Of a stretch of 34,634 nt of DNA, positions 22,800-30,572 are shown piece by piece (positions within the stretch are counted from its first letter, which is position 1; the number at the start of each line of letters is the position of its first letter). The DNA lies in assembly GCF_022179285.1 (NCBI RefSeq), contig NZ_BPQO01000046.1, positions 1 to 34,634 of the forward strand, in the 5' to 3' direction. A program made the position numbers and the translations under genes. This DNA is from Methylobacterium hispanicum. Its GTDB lineage: Bacteria > Pseudomonadota > Alphaproteobacteria > Rhizobiales > Beijerinckiaceae. The notes under the pieces are model-generated. The model saw nothing but the letters and a program-made list of their open reading frames with translations, was not told where the DNA came from and did not search any database.

Positions 22800-24251
22800 A
22801 TGCGTCAACGGTCCCCCCTGCGCCCGGCTCAGATCCGGCAGTTGTGGCTCAACCTCTCCCCGCAACTACGGGTGGATGCTGCCGCGCGGAAAAAGGCCGG
22901 GGGGACCATCCGCCAATTGGCGGGAGGTCGGCGGCCCGAAACCGGCGAGGTTCGGGGCCAGATCGCGACGCTCGCCGGGATCAGCCACGGACACCTCGAC
23001 AAGATCAACGCGGTCTACGACGCGGCCGAGCGGGATCCGGAGCTGTTCGGGCCCGTGGTCGCCTACCTGGAGCGCAGCGGGAACACGCACGACGCGCACC
23101 GCATGCTGCGCCGCGTGGCGGACCTCGCCCGGGTGAAGCACCTGGCGCGGATCGCCGGCGTCTTCGCCACCCTGGTGCTCGACCCGCCCTGGCAGGACGA
23201 ATCCGTCTCAGCGAACCAGCGCCCACCCTACGCCACCAAGACCACCACGGAGGCGCAGACCGCCGCGGCGCAGGCGCAGGCTGCCGCCGGCACCGCCACG
23301 ACGCAGGCGGGCTTGGCCACGACGGCCGCCGCGACCTCGAGCACCAACGCCACCGCCACGGCGGCCGACCGCGCCGCCGCGCGCACCGATCGCCTCGCGG
23401 CCGACGCCGATGCCGCCGCCACGGCGGCCGACCGGGTCGCGGTGCGAGCGGACCGGGCGGCCGCGGATGCCGATGCCGCTACAACGGCGGCCGACCGCAC
23501 GGCGGTGCGCGCCGATCGTCTCGCGGCCGATGCCGATGCCGTAGCCACGGCGGCCGTCCGGGTCGCGGTGCGGGCGGACCGCGTCGCGGCCGACGCGGAT
23601 GCGGTGGCCACCGCGGCCGACCGCACGGCGGTGCGGGCCGACAAGCTCGCCTCGGACACCAACGCCGCCACGGCCACGACGCAAGGCGGGATCGCCACGA
23701 CGCAGGCCGGGCTGGCGACCACCGCCCGTACCGGCGCCGAGGCCGCCCGCGACACGACCCTGGTGGCGAAGACTGCGACGGAGTCGGCACGGGACACCGG
23801 CCTCTCGGCGCCGGCCGACACGCAGGCCGCGCGCAGCACGGCCGTGACCGCTGCCGGCACCGCTGCCACGCAGGCGGGGGTGGCGACCGCGGCGCGCACC
23901 GGCGCCGAGGCCGCCGCCGGCGCCGCCGCGACGGCTCGCCGGGGCGCGGAGAAGGCACGCGACGACGGCGTCGCCCTCTACGGCTCCCTGCAGGCGGTGA
24001 AAGATGCCGTCGCGGTCTCGACCGGGGCCCGGGACACCGCCGTGGCGGCCCGGGACACCACCCGCGGCTATCGCGACGCCTCCGAGGACTTCGCCGAGCG
24101 CGCCGAGGCCGCCGCCGCCAGCGCCGAGGCCGTGTCGGGCCTGCCGCTGATCGGCCCGGGCGACCGCGGCCGGGTGCTCGCCGTGAAGCCGGACGGCTCC
24201 GGCACCGAGTGGTCGAACAAGCTCAAGATCCTCGCCCTGGCGTCGCTCTGA
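22800..24251 (+). CDS. in-frame fusion: MT-A70-type methyltransferase N-terminus to tail-fibre coiled coil
   Basis: From ATG 22800 (AAGG 7 bp upstream; a GTG at 22728 in frame is less likely) the first about 145 residues are a helical domain (TLAGISHGHLDKINAVYDAA). It runs into FATLVLDPPWQDESVSANQR and PPYAT, the start of an MT-A70 adenine methyltransferase with the DPPW motif. At about 23238 the methyltransferase stops and KTTTEAQTAAAQAQ begins an alanine-rich trimeric coiled coil with five 21-residue repeats. The protein ends in a short fibre domain (GLPLIGPGDRGRVLAVKPDG). The chimera joins an early gene to a late gene, so everything between was deleted. The methyltransferase half lacks most of its fold and should be inactive. 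Confidence 0.8.
   Translation: MRQRSPLRPAQIRQLWLNLSPQLRVDAAARKKAGGTIRQLAGGRRPETGEVRGQIATLAGISHGHLDKINAVYDAAERDPELFGPVVAYLERSGNTHDAHRMLRRVADLARVKHLARIAGVFATLVLDPPWQDESVSANQRPPYATKTTTEAQTAAAQAQAAAGTATTQAGLATTAAATSSTNATATAADRAAARTDRLAADADAAATAADRVAVRADRAAADADAATTAADRTAVRADRLAADADAVATAAVRVAVRADRVAADADAVATAADRTAVRADKLASDTNAATATTQGGIATTQAGLATTARTGAEAARDTTLVAKTATESARDTGLSAPADTQAARSTAVTAAGTAATQAGVATAARTGAEAAAGAAATARRGAEKARDDGVALYGSLQAVKDAVAVSTGARDTAVAARDTTRGYRDASEDFAERAEAAAASAEAVSGLPLIGPGDRGRVLAVKPDGSGTEWSNKLKILALASL
23358..23672 (+). repeat. five tandem 63-bp repeats in the tail-fibre coiled coil
   Basis: Each unit encodes 21 residues of the form TAADRxAVRADRxAADADAxA, exactly three heptads, giving a continuous coiled coil. 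The copies differ at several bases, so the array is not a recent duplication. Confidence 0.85.
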
Positions 24252-24281
24252 CGCCCGCGCGCAACCTCCCGAGGCAGCGGA

Positions 24282-25961
24282 ATGGCGCTCGATTTCAGCC
24301 ACTACCAGGTTGTGGTCCAGGCGAAGATGGATGCCGTCTCGGCGGCCTCCACGCTCGACGATCTGGTCACGCTCGCGATCACCACGTCCAAGATCAAGGA
24401 CGCGATCGCGGTCTCCGACGTCCAGGCAGCGGCCGCCGCCGGCGTCACCAGCATCACCGGTGCGGCCACCGGCGCGCTCCAGGACATCACCACGGCCAGG
24501 ACCTCGGCCACCGGCGCGATCGGCACGGCCCGGGGCGGCGCCCTCACCGATATCGAGGCCGCGCGCACCAAGGCGATCCAGGACGTGCAGCAAGCCGGTG
24601 GCGGCGCCAACGCGGCGGGCGGCATCAGCTTCGCGCCCACGGGCCAGATCGCGGCCACCAACGTGCAGGCGGCCCTCGCCGAGGTGGACAGCGAGAAGAC
24701 GGCCAAGGCCTCGAACCTCTCCGACCTCGCCGACCCGAAGGCCGCCCGGGCGAACCTCGGACTGGAGAAGTTCACCGCCCGGGGCGATGCCGCCTACACC
24801 ATCCTGGCCGGCGACAGGACGGTGGCGCTCACCGCCGCGCTCACCGGGCCGCGTGTCTTCACCCTGCCGGCGGCCAGCGCCCTGAACCCGGGCGCCACCC
24901 TCCGGATCATGGATCAGGCCGGCGGGATCTCGGCGGCCAACACCCTGACCATCCAGGCGGCCGGGACGGACAAGCTCAACGGCGCCGCCGCGGCCGTCTT
25001 CGCCGCGCCCTACACCGACTTCCTGCTCACCACGGACGGCGTCTCCGCCTGGACCTACGACGTCCAGAGCCTCGCCCGCGGCGGCACGGGCGCCACCACG
25101 GCAGCCGGGGCGCGAGCGAACCTCGGGCTCGGCTCGGCCGCGCAGCTCACCGCGGGCGTCGCCGGCGGCGCCGCGACCCTCGACGGCTCCACCGGCAAGC
25201 TGCTGGCCGCGCAGATCCCCGATGCCCTCCTGGGGACCGTGCGCTACCAGGGCGGCTGGGACGCCGCGGCCAACAGCCCGACCCTGGCGGCGCCCTCGGC
25301 CGCGAACAAGGGCGCCTACTACATCGTCCTGACCGCCGGCACGACGGCGCTGGCCGGCCCGAAGGGCAGCATCACCGACTGGCAGGTCGGCGACTGGGCG
25401 GTCTCCGACGGCACCTACTGGGAGAAGGTCGACAGCTCGGATCAGGTCATCTCCGTGGTCGGCCTGCAGGGCGCGATCACGGGGCCGGCCCTGAAGGCGG
25501 CGCTCGCCGTCGCGATCGGCGACGTCGCCGGCCTGCAGGCGGCGCTCGATGCGAAGGCCGCGGCCTCCTACGCGACGACGGCAGACATCTGGGCCGGCAC
25601 CGACACGGGCAAGATCGTGACCGCGAAGGCGTTGCGCGACGCGCAGGTGCCGCAGACGCTTGCGGCCAGCGCCGCACCGGCCTGGAACGCCGCGCTCGGC
25701 TTCAACGCCAGGATCACGCTGACGACCAACACCACGTTCCAGACGCCTACCAACCTCGTCGAGGGCCTGACCTACGTGCTGCGCGCCAAGCAGGACGCCA
25801 CGGGCGGGCGCACGGGCTCCTACACCTCGGCCTTCAACTTCGGGGCGGACGGGCCGCCCACGCTCAGCACCGCGGCGAACGCCGAGGATGCGCTGACCTT
25901 CCTGTGCGTGGATGCCGCGACGCCGCGGCTGTCCTTCGTCGGCATCAAGAAGGGGGTCTGA
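24282..25961 (+). CDS. phage tail-fibre protein
   Basis: 559 aa. The N-terminal third is Ala/Thr-rich helix (LDDLVTLAITTSKIKDAIAV). Repeated short fibre motifs follow (SDLADPKAARANLGL near 160, GGTGATTAAGARANLGLGSA near 270) of the kind found in T4 gp37-like and lambda-like side fibres. The middle holds a WDAAANSPTLAAPSAANKGA plus YYIV module, a carbohydrate-binding-like domain common in fibres, and the end is beta-rich. It would trimerise and form part of the receptor-binding fibre. It starts 30 bp after the fusion gene with a good ribosome-binding site. It is apparently intact though no virion proteins remain. Confidence 0.85.
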   Translation: MALDFSHYQVVVQAKMDAVSAASTLDDLVTLAITTSKIKDAIAVSDVQAAAAAGVTSITGAATGALQDITTARTSATGAIGTARGGALTDIEAARTKAIQDVQQAGGGANAAGGISFAPTGQIAATNVQAALAEVDSEKTAKASNLSDLADPKAARANLGLEKFTARGDAAYTILAGDRTVALTAALTGPRVFTLPAASALNPGATLRIMDQAGGISAANTLTIQAAGTDKLNGAAAAVFAAPYTDFLLTTDGVSAWTYDVQSLARGGTGATTAAGARANLGLGSAAQLTAGVAGGAATLDGSTGKLLAAQIPDALLGTVRYQGGWDAAANSPTLAAPSAANKGAYYIVLTAGTTALAGPKGSITDWQVGDWAVSDGTYWEKVDSSDQVISVVGLQGAITGPALKAALAVAIGDVAGLQAALDAKAAASYATTADIWAGTDTGKIVTAKALRDAQVPQTLAASAAPAWNAALGFNARITLTTNTTFQTPTNLVEGLTYVLRAKQDATGGRTGSYTSAFNFGADGPPTLSTAANAEDALTFLCVDAATPRLSFVGIKKGV

Positions 25962-25964
25962 GCC

Positions 25965-26765
25965 ATGTACCCCTTTCCTTCGCCCACGATGATGGTGGCG
26001 AGTGGCGCCTCGCTCTGGACGCCCGCGCAATTCGGCACGGATCTCTTGCTCTGGCTCGACGGACGGGATCCGGCGACCATGGTGCGGGACGCGAACAGCG
26101 CGGTCTCGCAATGGTCGGACAAGTCGGCTTCCGCTCGGCATGCGGCACAGGCGACCGGAGGCGCAAGACCCATCTACTCGGCTTCGGCACGGAATAGCAC
26201 CGGCGGCCTTATCTTCGACGGCTCGGACGATGTTCTGACGTTCTCCACCGCGGGATTGCCAGTTGACTCGGCCGCTTCAACGATGGTCGTGGTTGGGCGA
26301 CCCACGAATAATACGGCCGGCGGCATCGGTTATGGACAGCGTTCTAACAATCAGATGCGGTGCGTTCAGGAGATTAATAGGGGGTCTAGCGTTCAATATG
26401 GTACTTGGGCGTCAGATTTAGATAATGGTATTACTTGGAGTGGATTTGATAGAATTGTCATCGCCGAGCAGGCGCAGGGATCCAACCCCCTCGTTTCTGT
26501 AACGCAAAACGGCGCGACCTCTCAGAAGAGCCTGACAACAACAAGCACTCCGAGCGGTAGCACCGGAACTGTCGGCAACTGGCCCGGGTCCGGGATTATC
26601 AGCGGAACGTATTGGGGCGGGGTTATACAATCATGCCTCATACTCAATCGCATTCTTACGCAGGAAGAGCGCGATAAGCTCACGGGCTATCTGGCGTGGA
26701 GCTTCAACCTCGCCGCGTCTCTGCCCGCTGGCCATCCCTACAAATCCGCCGCTCCCACGATCTGA
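25965..26765 (+). CDS. phage tail-tip lectin-like protein
   Basis: 266 aa with a concanavalin/LamG-type fold: LLLWLDGRDPATMVRDANSA, a middle of alternating strands, and the hallmark end ERDKLTGYLAWSFNLAASLP then AGHPYKSAAP. That ending is shared by many phage proteins that bind sugars at the fibre tip. The middle (about 26190-26690) is visibly lower in GC than both ends, suggesting that the receptor-binding part was exchanged by recombination. It begins 3 bp after the tail fibre stop. Confidence 0.75.
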   Translation: MYPFPSPTMMVASGASLWTPAQFGTDLLLWLDGRDPATMVRDANSAVSQWSDKSASARHAAQATGGARPIYSASARNSTGGLIFDGSDDVLTFSTAGLPVDSAASTMVVVGRPTNNTAGGIGYGQRSNNQMRCVQEINRGSSVQYGTWASDLDNGITWSGFDRIVIAEQAQGSNPLVSVTQNGATSQKSLTTTSTPSGSTGTVGNWPGSGIISGTYWGGVIQSCLILNRILTQEERDKLTGYLAWSFNLAASLPAGHPYKSAAPTI

Positions 26766-26774
26766 GGACCCGAC

Positions 26775-27308
26775 ATGCCCGCTTTCATCGATCTCGACGG
26801 CGCGGCCGTCGAGGTGTTCCACGGCGTCGCCTTCGTGGATCGCGACCGGATCAGCCGGCCAAGCAACTGGCTGGAACGGGCCACCCCCGCGGAACTGGCC
26901 GGCGCCGGTATCGCGGAGATCGTCGAGCCGCCCGCGCCGCCGGCCGGCAAGATCGTGGTGCCGGGCCCGCTGGAGAACCGCGACGGCGTGCCGACCCGGG
27001 CCTTCTCCCTGGCGGACGCGCCCGCACCGCAGCCGGACCCGGTACCGGCGAGCGTCACCAACTCGGACTGGCGCGTCGGCCTGATCCTCTGGGGCCGGTT
27101 CGCCGAGGTCGAGGCCAAGGTGATCGCCGCGCGCGAGAGCGGCACGGTCGAGGGCCTGATCGTCTGGCAGCGCTGGGAATACGCCAACGACGTGTTCCGG
27201 GCCGAGCTGCTGGCTCGGCGCGAGGCGTTCGGGTTCTCTGCCGAGGAGGTGGACGAGAGCCTGCGCCGGGCCGCCGCCGTGGGCGCCGCCGCGCGCCTAG
27301 CAGCCTGA
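26775..27308 (+). CDS. phage protein, possible tail-fibre accessory
   Basis: 177 aa. Begins MPAFIDLDGAAVEVFHGVAF, then a proline-rich linker (PPAPPAGKIVVPGPLENRDG) and a helical C-terminus with LIVWQRWEYANDVFRAELL. A proline-rich linker before a helical end is seen in tail-fibre assembly proteins, and the position after two fibre genes fits. No diagnostic motif is present, so the role is inferred. Followed by about 100 bp with three copies of GCCTGAC. Confidence 0.55.
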   Translation: MPAFIDLDGAAVEVFHGVAFVDRDRISRPSNWLERATPAELAGAGIAEIVEPPAPPAGKIVVPGPLENRDGVPTRAFSLADAPAPQPDPVPASVTNSDWRVGLILWGRFAEVEAKVIAARESGTVEGLIVWQRWEYANDVFRAELLARREAFGFSAEEVDESLRRAAAVGAAARLAA

Positions 27309-27409
27309 CGAACGGCCCATCCGGCCTGACAAACCGGCCGTTTCGCCTGACGGCGGGCGGCTGACGCTTTCCCCCTCCCCCCTCGCTCTTTGACATCGTG
27401 AGAGAGACC

Positions 27410-28087
27410 ATGGACGTCGCTGCGATCCAGCGCGCGCTCATCGCGCGCGGCTACGACCTCGGCACAGGCGGCCCGTCCGGCCGGGGTGACGACGGCGATG
27501 CCGGCCCGCGCACCGAGGCCGCGTTGAAGGCCTTCCAGCTCGCCGCGGGCCTGCCCGCGAGCGGGCGGGCCGATGCCGCCGCCCTGGCGGCGCTGATCCC
27601 CGCGCCGGCCCGGCCGGCCGCCGTCTGGCCGCTCCAGGCCGACTGCCTGCGCGTCTACGGTGCGGTCGGCCAGCATCAGACCGCGCTGGTGTTGCCCTTC
27701 CCGATGCGGCTGGCCTGGGACAAGGCGAGCACGGTGCGGAATATCAGCGTCCACGAGACGGTGCACGACTCCGCCGCCCGGGCCTTCGCCCGGATCGCCG
27801 CCGCCTACGACGAGGCGGCCCGGGCGCGGATCGGCCTCGACGTGTTCGGCGGCTCGCTCAACGTCCGCAAGATGCGGGGCGGCACGGCCTACTCGATGCA
27901 CAGCTGGGGCATCGCGATCGACTTCGATCCGGAGCGCAACCAGCTCGCGTGGGGCCGCGACCGCGCGCGCCTGGCGCAGCCCGACGCCGCCGAGTTCTGG
28001 CGGATCTGGGAGGCGGAGGGCTGGGTCTCCCTCGGCCGGGCCCGGAACATGGACTGGATGCACGTCCAGGCCGCCCGCCTCGCCTGA
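27410..28087 (+). CDS. endolysin: peptidoglycan-binding domain plus M15-type peptidase
   Basis: 225 aa. The N-terminal peptidoglycan-binding_1 domain (DVAAIQRALIARGYDLGTGG, then TEAALKAFQLAAGLPASG) is followed by a VanY/M15-like zinc peptidase. It contains SMHSWGIAIDFDPERN (H-x6-D zinc site) and WMHVQ near the end with the last histidine. Such enzymes cut the peptide stem of peptidoglycan at lysis. The ATG at 27410 follows GAGAG; a GTG at 27398 would add four residues. There is no signal peptide, so release depends on the holin-like protein next door. Confidence 0.85.
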   Translation: MDVAAIQRALIARGYDLGTGGPSGRGDDGDAGPRTEAALKAFQLAAGLPASGRADAAALAALIPAPARPAAVWPLQADCLRVYGAVGQHQTALVLPFPMRLAWDKASTVRNISVHETVHDSAARAFARIAAAYDEAARARIGLDVFGGSLNVRKMRGGTAYSMHSWGIAIDFDPERNQLAWGRDRARLAQPDAAEFWRIWEAEGWVSLGRARNMDWMHVQAARLA

Positions 28088-28170
28088 CCCTGTCCGATCC
28101 GGGCGGAAATATTCCCGGGCCATTCCCGAGCCGGCCGGGTCCAGCCGCGCATCCTCCGGAGTCCACCACG

Positions 28171-28368
28171 ATGATGAAGTTCGTCACCCCTGGCGTCGTC
28201 GCCGGCGTCCTCACCATGGCCGGCGTCCTGTCGGTCGCCGTCGGCAAGCCGGCGCTGGGCGCCTTCCTGTCGGATCCGGCCACCGCCGCCACCGTCACCG
28301 CCGTCGTCAGCGGCGTGGGCGCGCTCCTCGCCGGCGTCCTGCAGGGCGTGAAGAACCCCGCCGCGTGA
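28171..28368 (+). CDS. holin-like small membrane protein, 65 aa
   Basis: Two hydrophobic segments (residues about 5-24, FVTPGVVAGVLTMAGVLSVA, and about 38-60, ATVTAVVSGVGALLAGVLQG) joined by a short turn, with a lysine-containing end. The size, topology and place right after the endolysin fit a holin. Two adjacent ATG codons (28171, 28174) may give a dual start. It begins 83 bp after the endolysin stop. Confidence 0.65.
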   Translation: MMKFVTPGVVAGVLTMAGVLSVAVGKPALGAFLSDPATAATVTAVVSGVGALLAGVLQGVKNPAA

Positions 28369-28544
28369 CCCGCGCGGCCCCGCGCCGCCTCGGACCCTCC
28401 CCCACCGCGGGGGAGGGTTCACCCCCGCCGGTCCAGATGCGCGCGGCGCTCCGCGCGATCGGCGCCGAGCTGGGCCGACGGCTTCCCCCGCCCACCACGC
28501 CGACGCCGGCCGAGCGGCCGGCCCTCGCCAGCCGGAGCATCCCG

Positions 28545-28892
28545 ATGACCACCGCGCGTGAGAGCCTCGACCTGGCGGCCGGCGAGCCGACGGACGTCCG
28601 CATCCTGGTGGCGATCGCCGGCATGTCGGCGCGCCAGGACGCGATGATGCGCACGGCCGACGAGGCGAAGGCCGCCGCAGCGGCCCAGCACCGCGAGCTG
28701 ATGGAGCGCATCGGCACCTTCGTGCCGCGCGCCGAGATCGAGCTGAAGGAGAAGGCGCTCCACGACCGCCTCGACGGCTTCGACAAGCGGCTGACCACCG
28801 TGGAGGGCCGGATCTGGAAGGCGATCGCCTGGATCCTCTCCGCCATCGGCACCGCCGTCGCCGGCGTCGTCGGCATCAAGGGCGCGGGATAG
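28545..28892 (+). CDS. coiled-coil protein with C-terminal membrane anchor (lysis accessory candidate)
   Basis: 115 aa from ATG 28545 with GGAG 7 bp upstream. The helical middle (AEIELKEKALHDRLDGFDKR) is a coiled coil, and the C-terminal hydrophobic segment (WKAIAWILSAIGTAVAGVVG) should anchor it in the inner membrane. In this place after endolysin and holin it may be a spanin-like or holin partner protein, but no lipoprotein partner was found. An open frame reaches back to 28365 without a better start. A strong terminator follows. Confidence 0.6.
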   Translation: MTTARESLDLAAGEPTDVRILVAIAGMSARQDAMMRTADEAKAAAAAQHRELMERIGTFVPRAEIELKEKALHDRLDGFDKRLTTVEGRIWKAIAWILSAIGTAVAGVVGIKGAG

Positions 28893-28915
28893 CCGCGCTA
28901 CCACACCGGATTTCG

Positions 28916-28948
28916 GGCGCCCCCGGCTTCGGCCGGGGGCGCCTTTTG
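28916..28948 (+). terminator. intrinsic terminator of the late lysis operon
   Basis: GGCGCCCCCGGC pairs perfectly with GCCGGGGGCGCC around a TTCG tetraloop and is followed by TTTT, 23 bp past the last lysis gene. Confidence 0.92.
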
Positions 28949-29116
28949 CGTTTAAGGAATGCCCCTTCCATCCATCTGCAGGGTGTCGAGACACCGGGAG
29001 TGACGACCTTGCCCCTATTCCGCTCCTCACACCCTGTTCAGGATGTGGCATTCTCCGACCTATTGCAGAAAGTGAGGCTTTGTGGGCAGATTGACTTGAT
29101 AGTTTTGGAGAATGCG

Positions 29117-29512
29117 ATGCGTCGCCTCATCTCGTCCGGCTCGTCGTTCGAGCATGAAATCGGCTATTCCCGCGCTGTCGTTGACGGCGAGTGGATATTC
29201 GTATCGGGCACGACCGGGTTCGACTATGCTACGATGACCATCGCGGAGGACGTTGCGGATCAAGCCGCACAGTGCTTGGCCAATATCGCTCACGCGTTGC
29301 GAGAGGCTGAGGCGACCTTCGCCGATGTGGTCCGAGTGCGCTACATCCTACCATCCGCAGAGGACTTCTCCGCCTGCTGGCCTGCGCTTCGGGAGGCTTT
29401 TGGAGAGGCCCGCCCCGCCGCCACTATGATTGAGGCGGGTCTGATTGACCGCCGCCTCAAGATCGAAATCGAGGTGACCGCACGTAAGCGCGGCTCCGGG
29501 AATGCCGACTAA
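29117..29512 (+). CDS. RidA-family (YjgF/UK114) protein
   Basis: 131 aa starting MRRLISSGSSFEHEIGYSRA, with GGAG 6 bp upstream of the ATG. WIFVSGTTGFDYATM, VADQAAQCLANIAHALREAE and VVRVRYILPSAEDFSACWPA follow the family layout, and the fold ends with PAATMIEAGLIDRRLKIEIE. RidA proteins are trimers that hydrolyse reactive enamine/imine products of PLP enzymes; the deaminase-type arginine is not clearly in the standard place (the end reads RRLKIEIE). GC is lower than the chromosome. It sits between the lysis terminator and attR, as cargo rather than a phage function. Confidence 0.75.
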   Translation: MRRLISSGSSFEHEIGYSRAVVDGEWIFVSGTTGFDYATMTIAEDVADQAAQCLANIAHALREAEATFADVVRVRYILPSAEDFSACWPALREAFGEARPAATMIEAGLIDRRLKIEIEVTARKRGSGNAD

Positions 29513-29673
29513 CCACGCCATCTAGGCCTTCTCTACGGCGAGGGGCGGATGGTCCATCCGCCACCGCGCCCGCGGGAACAGCGCTGGAACACCCTGTGGG
29601 ACTTCCGTGGGACTATCGGCGCGTAGCCCGGCCGTTCGCTGCGCTTTCCTGCCAATCTGGCTCCGCTAGGGGC

Positions 29674-29701
29674 TTGCGCCTCCCGACCGCTAAAGCTATG
29701 A
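29674..29701 (+). promoter_or_regulatory. element-borne promoter for the rebuilt tRNA-Pro
   Basis: TTGCGC (29674-29679), 16 bp, CTATGA (29696-29701), ending 21 bp before the tRNA. It has the same arrangement as the left copy (11700-11727) with several base differences, so the element supplies a variant promoter together with the 5' half of the tRNA. Confidence 0.6.
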
Positions 29702-29714
29702 CCCGCCTGCCCTA

Positions 29715-29762
29715 AGGGGCGTCGGAGCGTAGCGCAGCCCGGTTAGCGCACTAGTCTGGGGG
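29715..29762 (+). repeat. attR: 48-bp direct repeat inside tRNA-Pro
   Basis: Identical to 11742-11789. The strand exchange must lie inside this block, which ends in the anticodon loop of the intact tRNA. Confidence 0.92.
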
Positions 29763-29800
29763 ACTAGGGGTCGGAGGTTCGAATCCTCTCGCTCCGACCA
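29723..29800 (+). tRNA. tRNA-Pro(GGG)
   Basis: Acceptor CGGAGCG (29723-29729) pairs with CGCTCCG (29790-29796), then A and an encoded CCA. The anticodon stem CTAGT/ACTAG closes the loop CTGGGGG with anticodon GGG at 29758-29760. The T loop TTCGAAT is normal. The 5' half up to the anticodon loop comes from the integrated element and the 3' half from the host. Confidence 0.95.
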
Positions 29801-29833
29801 TAAATTCCAGTGACTGAGCCCCCGTCCTCTGAG

Positions 29834-30356
29834 TCACGGGGAGGCGGTTTGCAGAACGGTTTGCAAACTTGGGCCTCCTACGATCTCCCCATATTCCCGT
29901 TTAGGCCGCGACCGGTCCCACCGGTGCTCGTCGAGCTTCGCTATCGCTGATTCGGCGAGTATGCCCTTGCGGGCGAGATCCCGGTCGAGGATCCTCTGCG
30001 CGTGGCCGGTGATCGTCGCGATCTCGGGCACGGAGCCGGCGGCCTCGGCCCGCATCGTCACCGCCGTGCCGCGCAGGTCGTCGACGTGCAGGTCGTCCAC
30101 GATGCCGGCCGCCTCGCGCGTCTCGGACCGGACCTCGTGAAACCGGCGCCAGCAGGATCGTCACGCCATGGGGCGCCTCCTCCAGCGCGGCCTTCAGCGC
30201 GCGCGTGGCCGGCACGGAGACGTGGGCCTTGCCCACGTCCTTGCCCTTGCCCTGTCGCAGCCTGATCGCGCGGCCGTCGCAGGCGCTCCCGGGAAGGACG
30301 CGCCGGTCGCCCCGGTGCCGGCCGGTATGAAGGCCGAGCATCGGCGCCCGGACCAT
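29834..30356 (-). pseudogene. remnant of a second tyrosine recombinase
   Basis: The C-terminal part reads LHVDDLRGTAVTMRAEAAGS then VPEIATITGHAQRILDRDLA and AESAIAKLDEH, clearly the end of a phage integrase. The nucleophile tyrosine is missing (LDRDLAR where families have a histidine-tyrosine). Upstream, IRLRQGKGKDVGKAHVSVPA with LKAALEEA is integrase too but in another frame; the shift falls near 30140. No N-terminal half was found. Its stop is 34 bp from the 3' end of tRNA-Pro, the usual place of an integrase in a tRNA-targeting element. Confidence 0.82.
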
Positions 30357-30572
30357 CTCGGGCGAGATGGCGGCTGGAATGCCGCGACGCGCTCCGGGAG
30401 CCGGATCGTCCCGGCCCGGTCGGACGCGTCCGCGGCCGGGCCGGCGCGCCTTCGGACTAGCCCGGACAGGTGTGCGGCCTACCCGTTAAGAGGCGTAACG
30501 CTCCCTGCTGCGGCGCGACATGCTCCGTCCGGGCGCGGTCGATCCGCCGCGCGGCGGACGGAGTGCTTCACC

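Larger units (their letters stand above)
11742..29762. mobile_element. cryptic prophage-derived integrative element in tRNA-Pro(GGG)
   Basis: About 18.0 kb between 48-bp direct repeats. It carries a tyrosine recombinase, excisionase-like gene, CI/Cro-type immunity region, lysis and tail-fibre genes, and a low-GC cargo block next to attL. Structural, packaging and replication genes are absent. A methyltransferase-tail fibre in-frame fusion shows where they were lost. Excision might still be possible because integrase, excisionase-like gene and both att repeats appear intact, but it cannot make particles alone. Confidence 0.9.

Noticed and set aside
23358..23672. 63-bp tandem repeats as a CRISPR-like array
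   Set aside because: No spacers; the units are contiguous and encode heptad repeats in frame.
22844..26197. 1117-aa + frame and a 977-aa reverse frame over the tail-fibre genes
   Set aside because: Gly/Arg-rich low-complexity shadows of the fusion and fibre genes.
27949..28368. Longer version of the holin-like gene starting inside the endolysin
   Set aside because: The added N-terminus is a shadow of the endolysin; ATG 28171 gives a clean two-helix protein.
30168..30572. N-terminal extension of UDP-glucose dehydrogenase
   Set aside because: The conserved protein begins exactly at MQVAIIG (30573); the upstream part overlaps the integrase remnant.
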